Shown here: positions 42,255-49,580 of the stretch, piece by piece
Numbering within the stretch: the first letter of the stretch is position 1
How the letters are laid out: the number at the start of each line of letters is the position of its first letter
Source: Bacteroidota bacterium
GTDB lineage: Bacteria; Bacteroidota; Bacteroidia; B-17B0; Aurantibacillaceae
Assembly: GCA_021323535.1 (NCBI GenBank)
Contig: JAJONO010000028.1
Span: forward strand, 1 to 64,000
Reading direction: 5' to 3'
Length of the DNA stretch: 64,000 nucleotides
Translations under genes and position numbers: made by a program
Notes under the pieces: model-generated
The model's input: only the letters and a program-made list of their open reading frames with translations
Database searches by the model: none
Told to the model about the DNA's origin: nothing

Positions 42255-42913
42255 GAATCGAGTTCGGTTATAAGTTTAATCACAAATTCATTTATGTTTT
42301 TTATCGCAACAGGAATGTTCCATTTACTTTTATCGCGTTTCTCTACATAATTAGAAATTGCCCGTAACTGATAATAGTTTCCTGAATGTCCCTGACAACC
42401 TCTAAAAAAAGCAGCTCCTTCCATACTTTCCACCTGGGGATTATAAGTATTTTTTACTTTTGAAATGCTTTCCTCGTTGCCATGAACTTTATTTACCGTG
42501 ATTCCTTTTACTTTTTTCAGGGAGTCAAGTAATCCGTTGTCTTTTTCAATAAAGCTTCTATATGTATTGGTACCTCCGAGTTTCATGTCTTCATAGTTGA
42601 TGAACTCATTTCCATCTTCGGCTCCCATTTCGCTGAGTGTATCCGAAACTACATTTACAATTTCACCTTGTTTTAATTCGCGGTCAAATGCCCCGCAGAT
42701 GCCGATATTGATCAGATGATCGAATGTTTGTCCGGATAATTTGCCCATGGCAAAGGCCGTATTCACCATTCCAACGCCGGTTACCGTCACTGAAATATCG
42801 ACACCTGAAGTTGCTCTGAAAAGTCCTTCATTCTCCAATGACAGAATTTTGAAATGGTCGAGCAAAGGCTGAACTTCGAATTTAGTTGCTGCAACGATCA
42901 GGAATTTAGGCAT
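42251..42913 (-). CDS. mqnB: Futalosine hydrolase
   Basis: 220 residues from ATG 42911-42913; a TTG two codons upstream is less likely. Nucleoside-phosphorylase-like fold: ILIVAATKFE-like opening (FLIVAATKFEVQPLL), TGVGMVNTAFAMGKL, INIGICGAFD, and VESMEGAAFFRGC with the catalytic region; LRAISNYVEKRDKSKWNI near the end. It releases hypoxanthine from futalosine. It forms a two-gene unit with mqnD and, by orientation, may continue into the unknown genes to 38809. Confidence 0.9.
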   Translation of the reverse strand: MPKFLIVAATKFEVQPLLDHFKILSLENEGLFRATSGVDISVTVTGVGMVNTAFAMGKLSGQTFDHLINIGICGAFDRELKQGEIVNVVSDTLSEMGAEDGNEFINYEDMKLGGTNTYRSFIEKDNGLLDSLKKVKGITVNKVHGNEESISKVKNTYNPQVESMEGAAFFRGCQGHSGNYYQLRAISNYVEKRDKSKWNIPVAIKNINEFVIKLITELDS

Positions 42914-42944
42914 GGTCAAAATTAAACATTCTCGCTGTTTTTAG

Positions 42945-43025
42945 CCACAGATTTCGCGGATTTTCACAGATGTAGAAGCAAATACAAGATCAAAAATCTG
43001 TGAAATCTGCGTGAATCTGCGACAG
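42945..43025. repeat. Inverted pair of CGCAGATTTCACAGATT words in a divergent gap
   Basis: CCACAGATTTCGCGGATTTT then CACAGAT (42945-42971) faces ATCTGTGAAATCTGCGTGAA then TCTGCG (42996-43021), giving an imperfect stem of about 26 bp with a 24-base loop. It fills the space between the divergent starts of mqnB and the first PTPS gene. Confidence 0.7.
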
Positions 43026-43056
43026 AAAAACAAGTAATTTACTTAAATTTGCACCC

Positions 43057-43464
43057 ATGATTTACCTCACCCGCCACGAACATTTTAATGCCGCACACAA
43101 GCTCTATAACCCTGAATGGAGTGAAGAAAAAAATCTTGAAATCTTTGGTAAATGTGCGAATGCTAACTGGCACGGACATAATTACGAGCTTATTGTTACG
43201 ATTAAAGGCGAAATTAATCCTGAAACAGGTTTTCTTATGGATGCTAAAATATTAAGCGCTATTTTACAGGAACACGTATGTGAGGTAATCGATCATAAAA
43301 ACCTGAACATGGACGTTGATTTCATGAAAGGAAAACTCGCCAGCACCGAAAATCTGGCAGTTGGTATCTGGAACCAGATTGTCCCACATCTCCCTACAAA
43401 CGTTAAATTACACTGCGTAAAGCTCTACGAAACACCACGGATTTGCGTGGAATATTTCGGGTAA
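43057..43464 (+). CDS. 6-pyruvoyl-tetrahydropterin synthase / QueD-like protein, paralogue 1
   Basis: 135 residues. Zinc ligands in EHFNAAH and WHGHNYE, catalytic Cys in FGKCANAN, and the family DHKNLNMD and ASTENLAVGIWNQI segments are all present. It acts on dihydroneopterin triphosphate to make either 6-pyruvoyl-tetrahydropterin or, in the queuosine route, 6-carboxy-tetrahydropterin. Which one cannot be told. A -7-like TAAATTTG at 43044-43051 lies so close to the ATG that a leaderless transcript is possible. Its paralogue starts 269 bases downstream. Confidence 0.85.
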   Translation: MIYLTRHEHFNAAHKLYNPEWSEEKNLEIFGKCANANWHGHNYELIVTIKGEINPETGFLMDAKILSAILQEHVCEVIDHKNLNMDVDFMKGKLASTENLAVGIWNQIVPHLPTNVKLHCVKLYETPRICVEYFG

Positions 43465-43732
43465 TCCTCAACGTTTTTGACGCGAATTCCGCGAGTTAAG
43501 CTAATCCGCCAGGTCCAATCTCACACTATCTGATTAGTGAAATTTGCATCAGACAACATGCCCATGGAATAGAAACATATTTTAACGATAATATTCCATT
43601 AATTTCCTTATTTTTACGTTCAGAATACCTGACATTAAAGCCACTTGACCGGCAAACTTCCGGCGCAGTGCTTTAGAAAAAATTAAAATCAAAAAACATA
43701 GCCTAACCACCTATTTTATTGATTTAAAAATT

Positions 43733-44146
43733 ATGAGCAAGAAAATTGCCGTATATCGCAAGGAGCATTTTAATGCTGCCCATCGTTTGCACAATCCTGC
43801 ATTGAGCGACTCTGAAAATGCCATGCTCTTCGGAAAATGCAATCACCCGAACTATCACGGTCATAATTACGAACTCATCGTAAAGGTAACAGGAGAAGTT
43901 GATCCTAAAACAGGATACGTGATCGATATGAAATTACTTGGCGATCTTGTAAAAAAAGAAGTGATCGAAAAATTTGATCATAGAAACCTGAACCTTGATA
44001 CTAAAGAATTTAAAGAGCTGAATCCAACTGCCGAAAATATCGCCATGGTGATTCATAACCTGCTTGAACCAAAACTGGACAAGCGTTACGAACTAAAAAT
44101 TATCCTTTATGAAACAGAAAGAAATTTTGTTGAATTCCCTGCTTAA
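43733..44146 (+). CDS. 6-pyruvoyl-tetrahydropterin synthase / QueD-like protein, paralogue 2
   Basis: 137 residues with KEHFNAAHRLHNPA, FGKCNHPNYHGHNYE and DHRNLNLD, PTAENIAMVIHNLL. All zinc and catalytic residues of the family are kept. It differs from paralogue 1 at many positions, so the duplication is old. The end overlaps folE by 38 bases, which makes folE-PTPS a coupled unit: FolE would supply dihydroneopterin triphosphate directly to this enzyme. A biopterin-type cofactor or queuosine precursor are the likely end products. Confidence 0.87.
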   Translation: MSKKIAVYRKEHFNAAHRLHNPALSDSENAMLFGKCNHPNYHGHNYELIVKVTGEVDPKTGYVIDMKLLGDLVKKEVIEKFDHRNLNLDTKEFKELNPTAENIAMVIHNLLEPKLDKRYELKIILYETERNFVEFPA

Positions 44147-44828
44147 AGAAAATACTTTATCATTAAGCGACTTAACAGCCGAAGAAGTAGGCAACGAGCA
44201 CTTATTTACAAGTATTGAAACGCCTATGAAAAAAGACGCGTTTGAATTAAGCAACGAAGAAAAAATAAAAAAGATCGAGTTCCATTTCGCTGAGATCATG
44301 GAAACTCTTGGCCTTGATCTAACTGACGATAGCCTCAAAGGCACACCGCACCGTGTTGCGAAAATGTACGTGAAAGAAATTTTCAGCGGACTGGATCCTG
44401 CTAACAAACCTAAAGTGGCGCTTTTCGAAAATAAATATCAATACAATCAAATGCTCGTAGAAAAAGATATTACGTTCTACAGCAATTGCGAGCATCATTT
44501 CGTTCCAATCTTCGGAAAGGCCCATGTGGCATATATCTCAAGCGGAAAAGTGATCGGCTTATCTAAACTGAATCGTGTGGTTCAGTATTTTTCAAAACGC
44601 CCGCAGGTACAGGAACGTTTGACGATACAAATCGCGAAAGAACTTCAGAAAATTTTAAATACCGAAGATGTCGCCGTCATTATTGACGCTAAACATCTTT
44701 GCGTTTCGTCACGTGGTGTTCAGGATCACAATTCAGCAACAGTGAGTTCATTCTACGGAGGGAAATTCCAGGACGATATTACCAAACAGGAGTTTCTGAA
44801 ATACGTGGAAATGAAAACGAATTATTAA
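44109..44828 (+). CDS. folE: GTP cyclohydrolase I
   Basis: 239 residues. LTDDSLKGTPHRVAKMYVKE, the zinc and active-site YSNCEHHFVPIFGKAHVAY, GLSKLNRVVQYFSKRPQVQE and HLCVSSRGVQDHNS with the second Cys ligand. It turns GTP into 7,8-dihydroneopterin triphosphate. The start overlaps the PTPS gene by 38 bases; Met 40 (44226) would avoid overlap, but GNEHLFTSIETPMKKDAF upstream of it matches the usual N-terminal wording of Bacteroidota FolE, so the upstream start (or a non-ATG start between) is preferred. Confidence 0.92.
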   Translation: MKQKEILLNSLLKENTLSLSDLTAEEVGNEHLFTSIETPMKKDAFELSNEEKIKKIEFHFAEIMETLGLDLTDDSLKGTPHRVAKMYVKEIFSGLDPANKPKVALFENKYQYNQMLVEKDITFYSNCEHHFVPIFGKAHVAYISSGKVIGLSKLNRVVQYFSKRPQVQERLTIQIAKELQKILNTEDVAVIIDAKHLCVSSRGVQDHNSATVSSFYGGKFQDDITKQEFLKYVEMKTNY

Positions 44829-44830
44829 TC

Positions 44831-44866
44831 ATGAAGCGTAAATTCCGTAGGAATTTTCTGCTTCAT
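44831..44866. terminator. Two-tier hairpin between convergent folE and the 1508-residue gene
   Basis: ATGAAGC (44831-44837) pairs with GCTTCAT (44860-44866), and inside AAATTCC (44840-44846) pairs with GGAATTT (44850-44856) around a GTA loop. Flanking TTAA on each side (44825-44828 and 44869-44872) can extend the stem. The position between the two stop codons suits a two-way terminator, although long T-tracts are absent. Confidence 0.6.
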
Positions 44867-44868
44867 GG

Positions 44869-47800
44869 TTAATCCTCCTGCTTATCGTTGTCTTTGTCTT
44901 CTGAAGCGCTGTAACGTTTCATCATGCCGGTGAATTTATCCACCTTATTTTTACTACCAAGATCAAAACTGTACGAAGGACCTTTTTCAATATCCATTTT
45001 ACGTTTACTGCTCTTTAATTCTTTAATGTCGTTGTTGAATGCTTCATTACTGCTGTAAGCTGTCATTCTTCCATTAAAGTAGTTGAAATAATACCAGGTA
45101 TTTCCATCCGCTTCAAGATAAATATCCAACATGTCTTTATCCTTTCCGCGATTCTTAGTAATAACAACGTATCCATTCATATAACGGAACACCTCGTTCT
45201 TCTGAATATTTCCAACACCTATCATCCCATCTGAAACAAAGGCCTTTTTTCCGTTGATTATTTTCTGTGTCATTTTTACATCGTTCAACACCAGATTTTT
45301 TTCCAACTCATCGGGGAATTTTTTGTAATTACTGTATAAATTCAATTCTGATAAAGCGCGGTCGCCTCGCTCTTTGCCCAACAATTCAATGATACCATGA
45401 TTAAATAGATCTCCTTCAAACGGTGTAGGGCTAAGACTTCCGCGATACAATTCGAAATCCTTAGCCATTTTTTTAATAGCGCCGCTTTCAAAGAAGAAAT
45501 CCACCACCATCATCAGGTTAAAGTTGATACTATCATTAACTGTACTGTGTTCTGCATTTCCCACGCAGGTTAGTTTAATCTGACCAAGATCGGTACTCAT
45601 ATTGTATCTTCCTTCTGTATTGATAAGGCAGTTGCTTGTTTTAAGACTAACATAGTTGCCTGGTAAACTCATCTCCGCTAATTTTTCTTTGTTCGAGATT
45701 TCGTAGGTTTCGTTTTCTTTATCGTAAGTTAATACACCATCAGCCTCAATAACATCTTTAGAACTTCTTGCGCCTTGTAATGAAAGGAAAGTAGAGTACA
45801 TCATACTATCCGGGTTAAAGAATAATCCGGTTCCAACGGCCGCGCCGTTCATGTCCACCGCTTTTTTAGGAATCGGAATTAAAATTTCTTTTGGATTGAT
45901 CTCACCGGTAAATTTCAGATATGACTTACCGATCTTGGTACAGCTATGTACGATCTTGGTTCCTCCATCAAAAGTTAAGAACTGCTGTGTGGCCTGCAGA
46001 TACACTTTACCTGCAAAACTGAAATAATCGTTGAATTTGAAATTATCTTTCTCAGGAATCAAACCTTCAGAAATAGTTTGTCCGGACGTGTCCGGTTTTA
46101 TGGTCTTGAATACAATGAGATAAGGCTTATCGTTTTCGTCGAGGTATTGATATTCACCGCTTGAGAGATAACTTCTCCTTCCGAAAATATTCGTTGTACA
46201 GTTACGGATCGTGTGAAACTTGGTAACCGTATTGGCAAGGATGTTAGATTGCTTTAATGTATCCATTACAGCATTTTTGTAAATTCTTACATCTCCATTG
46301 TTAGGAAACACGCGCGCATCGGCTACATCAATGTACGGTACATTTTTACAATCAATAATGTATTTTCTCAGATTGTATTTCGCGCCCGGCGCAAAGAAAC
46401 GCAACGAATCCTGTTTAGGATGTATGCTTATAAACTCCGGCCCTTCGAGATCGAGTCCCTGTTCCGATTTATCTGTATCCATTTTTTTCTGTGTATCACC
46501 AAGCTCAATATCTTCGTTATCCATGTACCATTTAAAACGATCCATGTAAGCGATGTATTGGTTCTTGTCAAACTTCACATAGGAGGCCTTACCGTTGGTG
46601 ACAAACTCCCCGATCCTTGCATCGAAATCAATTTTAGCATTTACGTTTATGGTACTGAACGTAAACCCTTCTTCATCGAAGGCTTTTAAGTGGAAGTTAC
46701 AAGTATCACTGAAGAACCGTCGTTTTACAAAAAGAATTTTTCCTGCCTGTAAATCGGCTTTCTGGAAATCTACTTTTCCATTACCTGTAAGTTCTTTATT
46801 CGTGAGATCAAAACGCCCGTGAAATCTTACGTCTTCTTTGTATGCTCTGAATGGTCTCTTAATATCTTTTGCCTGCAACACTTCTGCATATGGTCTGAAA
46901 TGAATGTTCACGGTATCACCATGCGCGGTAGGAAACTCGGGATTATCACCTTCCTTTACATCAAATGTCTTAGCAATTCCGTTGGCGCTATCAGGGAAAA
47001 AGATCAGATCAGGAATTACGGAATGACTCGAGCTGAAATCAAGATCACCACCGCCGCGAAGACCTTTATTACTTAAACGGATCTCCTGGTTAAATTTTGC
47101 TTTTCCTCCGTAAACCGGAAATCCTTCAGGTGGTGTCTGGCGAATAAATCCGAGTGAATAATCTTTCTGTAATGTAAGCTTCTCTCTGAAGTCAGGAAAA
47201 ATTCCGGCCGAGGAAAATGTTCCGTCGAAGCGTAAGCGTTCATTACGGAAGTTATCGAGACTGTCAATACTGAATGGATCCAGTTTAAAATAAAATTTAT
47301 CGCGGTTATAAACTCCTTTGAAGATTTGTCGCTTGTCATAAAACGCATAACTCTCCTTGAAGCTCTGGAAGCTCGGGAACGTTGGCGCCTTGCCCCACCC
47401 GCTCTTATTCTTAGGAGCATCAATACGAAGTTCGCCGTTCACATTTTCAATCAGGGTTTTTACTTTTTTGAAAGGAACGTTTCCATTGATATCCGGTTCG
47501 TAAGCTTCAACATAAATTTTAATGGAGTCGATGGTTTTCATTTTGATCTTGAATCCTTCGTAATCAAAAATGAAATCTTTTCCAACGAATTCAAATTTTC
47601 CGGAAGCCACCGTTCCATTAAATTCCATTTCCCTGTTTTTCTTAAGTTTAATATCTCCGTTTTTCGGGAAGATGAATACTTTCTGTGTATCGCTAAGGAG
47701 AACGTTTTTCACTCCATGTACCGTCAATTCGTAATTCAACAAATTCATTGTAGCATTGTCGAGTCGTTTTCCGGTACCCGTATCCATGCGGTTGCCGGTA

Positions 47801-49395
47801 ACAGAATGCAAGGTGATGATGTCGTAATCGTGTTTATGGCGGATGTTTTCGGCATAATCAAAGAGGCGTTGTCTCACGGTGATCATATCCGTTTCTGGAT
47901 CAAAATAAATTAACCCGTAAATAGCCATTTTAAAAATGATAGGTCGTAAATCGTTCGCCAGGTATTTTATGTATTTCGCGAAATCGATCACACTAAATGT
48001 TTTGAGATTTCCGGAGATGTTATGGTACTCGATCATCTTAGCAACCGGACTCACACTCTCATTTCCTCTGATGATGTCAATCTTCTGTTGTGTAAAAAAA
48101 TCTGCCGATTCAAAGAATGCTTCTCCCTGGAAATTGTTCGGAAGGAAATTGAAGGCCATCAGAGGCTCATCAATGTTCCATACGATCTGCTCAAAATACA
48201 TATCGTACTTGTGATACGAATTAGTAAACGGAACTTTTTGTAAACCATCATCGCCACGCAAAATATTCACCGTTCGTTTCTCAACCAGGTAAGTAAAACT
48301 TAGGCCCTGATGATAGATCGTATCTTTTCCAAGATAGAATTTAACAGCTCCAGGGCTCGCAATGATCTTGTCTTTACCCATACCAAAGGCGCGGGCGCTC
48401 ACTTCCAGAAATTTTTCTTTGTTTCTTCTGAAAATGATCCGGGCGGGATTGGCGTTGCTCCCTGAACCAACAAATTTTGGTCCGCGCATTCCAAATCCTC
48501 CATCATAATCCACATCCGGATAAATGTTTTTCACCAATAAGCGCTTGCTGTAAGAGTCAAAACGTGGATATGTTTTTTCACCATTCTCTGTAATGATCCT
48601 GTCTGAAAGCCTTCCTACCTGTGGTTTGTCAAAGAATTGTTTGCCCACAAATGTAGCAGTGTCGCTGGCATAATTTCCGGTTTTGCAATCAATGTTGTAG
48701 CGTTTAATAGTTGCAAAAACATCGGCTTCGAGACCGGCTCTGGTCCAGCTTACTTTTCCGCCTTTTCCAACAAATCTTCCATTGGTGGGATAAAAGATCC
48801 CGCTCGTTTCTTCAACAGCGATACTATCGCCGCGCGGATTTACACCCACCATGGTGATGTTGTTGAACACCACTTTAGGAATGGAATCGTATTCGAATTT
48901 GTAGTTTGGTTCTAAGCTGTAATAGGCGTAAGAAGGGCTCTTATAAAACACATTATTTTTAAAAATATTCTCGCTCATTTCAAAAAACTCCTGTATGCCT
49001 CGGTTAGATTTTCCCTTGAGAATTTTGTCTACGCATTCCTGCCAGTTTTCGAAATCATCTTCCGATTTTTTAGTAGTAATGCCATTGATAAGCGTATTGA
49101 AATACGCATAGAAGAAGGGGTATGGCTTCATTCGCCTGGCCAGCATGGCATTAGCAGTGCGGATAGAAACATCTTTGTAAAAACCGGCAATAACATTTTC
49201 TTTCCACAGCTTATCGAAGTTTTTCATGTAAGCAGCCGCTTCTTCTTTGTTAACGGTGTTATCATAAAAATAGGCTGCCAGATCCTTCACAAATTTATTG
49301 GTATCGTTAGCGAACTGGGTGGTTTTTTGTGCCTGAAAAGTGCCGGAAATCGTTATCAATAGGGCCAGGAGGATATGGTTGAGTTTAAAACGCAT
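44869..49395 (-). CDS. Giant conserved exported protein of unknown function
   Basis: 1508 residues with a signal peptide (HILLALLITISGTFQAQ). The N-terminal 200 residues are helical (KFVKDLAAYFYDNTVNKEEA); the rest, to about 1400, is a repetitive beta structure: strands such as GNGKVDFQKADLQAGKILFV, FEFVGKDFIFDYEGFKIKMK, NGELRIDAPKNKSG recur, often in the order shape GxF/GxV then a charged strand, like long periplasmic beta-sheet proteins. The tail is acidic (SASEDKDNDKQED). I do not recognise a named family; the wording is typical of large proteins conserved across gliding Bacteroidota. No T9SS tail. Divergent from purL. Confidence 0.7.
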   Translation of the reverse strand: MRFKLNHILLALLITISGTFQAQKTTQFANDTNKFVKDLAAYFYDNTVNKEEAAAYMKNFDKLWKENVIAGFYKDVSIRTANAMLARRMKPYPFFYAYFNTLINGITTKKSEDDFENWQECVDKILKGKSNRGIQEFFEMSENIFKNNVFYKSPSYAYYSLEPNYKFEYDSIPKVVFNNITMVGVNPRGDSIAVEETSGIFYPTNGRFVGKGGKVSWTRAGLEADVFATIKRYNIDCKTGNYASDTATFVGKQFFDKPQVGRLSDRIITENGEKTYPRFDSYSKRLLVKNIYPDVDYDGGFGMRGPKFVGSGSNANPARIIFRRNKEKFLEVSARAFGMGKDKIIASPGAVKFYLGKDTIYHQGLSFTYLVEKRTVNILRGDDGLQKVPFTNSYHKYDMYFEQIVWNIDEPLMAFNFLPNNFQGEAFFESADFFTQQKIDIIRGNESVSPVAKMIEYHNISGNLKTFSVIDFAKYIKYLANDLRPIIFKMAIYGLIYFDPETDMITVRQRLFDYAENIRHKHDYDIITLHSVTGNRMDTGTGKRLDNATMNLLNYELTVHGVKNVLLSDTQKVFIFPKNGDIKLKKNREMEFNGTVASGKFEFVGKDFIFDYEGFKIKMKTIDSIKIYVEAYEPDINGNVPFKKVKTLIENVNGELRIDAPKNKSGWGKAPTFPSFQSFKESYAFYDKRQIFKGVYNRDKFYFKLDPFSIDSLDNFRNERLRFDGTFSSAGIFPDFREKLTLQKDYSLGFIRQTPPEGFPVYGGKAKFNQEIRLSNKGLRGGGDLDFSSSHSVIPDLIFFPDSANGIAKTFDVKEGDNPEFPTAHGDTVNIHFRPYAEVLQAKDIKRPFRAYKEDVRFHGRFDLTNKELTGNGKVDFQKADLQAGKILFVKRRFFSDTCNFHLKAFDEEGFTFSTINVNAKIDFDARIGEFVTNGKASYVKFDKNQYIAYMDRFKWYMDNEDIELGDTQKKMDTDKSEQGLDLEGPEFISIHPKQDSLRFFAPGAKYNLRKYIIDCKNVPYIDVADARVFPNNGDVRIYKNAVMDTLKQSNILANTVTKFHTIRNCTTNIFGRRSYLSSGEYQYLDENDKPYLIVFKTIKPDTSGQTISEGLIPEKDNFKFNDYFSFAGKVYLQATQQFLTFDGGTKIVHSCTKIGKSYLKFTGEINPKEILIPIPKKAVDMNGAAVGTGLFFNPDSMMYSTFLSLQGARSSKDVIEADGVLTYDKENETYEISNKEKLAEMSLPGNYVSLKTSNCLINTEGRYNMSTDLGQIKLTCVGNAEHSTVNDSINFNLMMVVDFFFESGAIKKMAKDFELYRGSLSPTPFEGDLFNHGIIELLGKERGDRALSELNLYSNYKKFPDELEKNLVLNDVKMTQKIINGKKAFVSDGMIGVGNIQKNEVFRYMNGYVVITKNRGKDKDMLDIYLEADGNTWYYFNYFNGRMTAYSSNEAFNNDIKELKSSKRKMDIEKGPSYSFDLGSKNKVDKFTGMMKRYSASEDKDNDKQED

Positions 49396-49413
49396 AAGAG
49401 AAAATTATTCTAC

Positions 49414-49436
49414 CAAATATAACAATCGCAAATGTA
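49414..49436 (-). promoter_or_regulatory. Candidate -7 elements for the 1508-residue gene
   Basis: On the minus strand TATATTTG (49414-49421) and TACATTTG (49429-49436) both match TAnnTTTG. They lie 18 and 33 bases before the start codon. No clear -33 TTTG accompanies either. Confidence 0.35.
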
Positions 49437-49454
49437 AAAAGGCACAGATATTTT

Positions 49455-49510
49455 GAAATTATCTCAAAAATAGATTTTCGTGTTTTTTCAGGTGTTTTTG
49501 AGATAGTTTC
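49455..49510. promoter_or_regulatory. 16-bp inverted repeat in the divergent purL promoter region
   Basis: GAAATTATCTCAAAAA (49455-49470) and TTTTTGAGATAGTTTC (49495-49510) are complementary at 15 of 16 positions, with a 24-base spacer. The repeat lies between the start of the 1508-residue gene (49395) and purL (49581). Either two half-sites for a DNA-binding protein or, in an RNA, a hairpin. Confidence 0.55.
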
Positions 49511-49556
49511 TTATAAATTGTTAGTTAAAATTAACCTAAAATGCCCGTTAAATAGG

Positions 49557-49564
49557 TATCTTTG
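49557..49564 (+). promoter_or_regulatory. Candidate -7 element of purL
   Basis: TATCTTTG fits TAnnTTTG and ends 16 bases before the ATG. No TTTG at the -33 distance is evident. Confidence 0.35.
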
Positions 49565-49580
49565 AGCCTTCATTTTTATT

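Noticed and set aside
43465-43732. Riboswitch (preQ1 or folate type) before the second PTPS gene
   Set aside because: No recognisable aptamer core could be traced; only a weak word-like stretch and AT-rich DNA.
47326-47913. 195-codon plus-strand ORF
   Set aside because: Antisense to the 1508-residue exported protein, whose frame, signal peptide and composition are convincing; the shadow has no such features.
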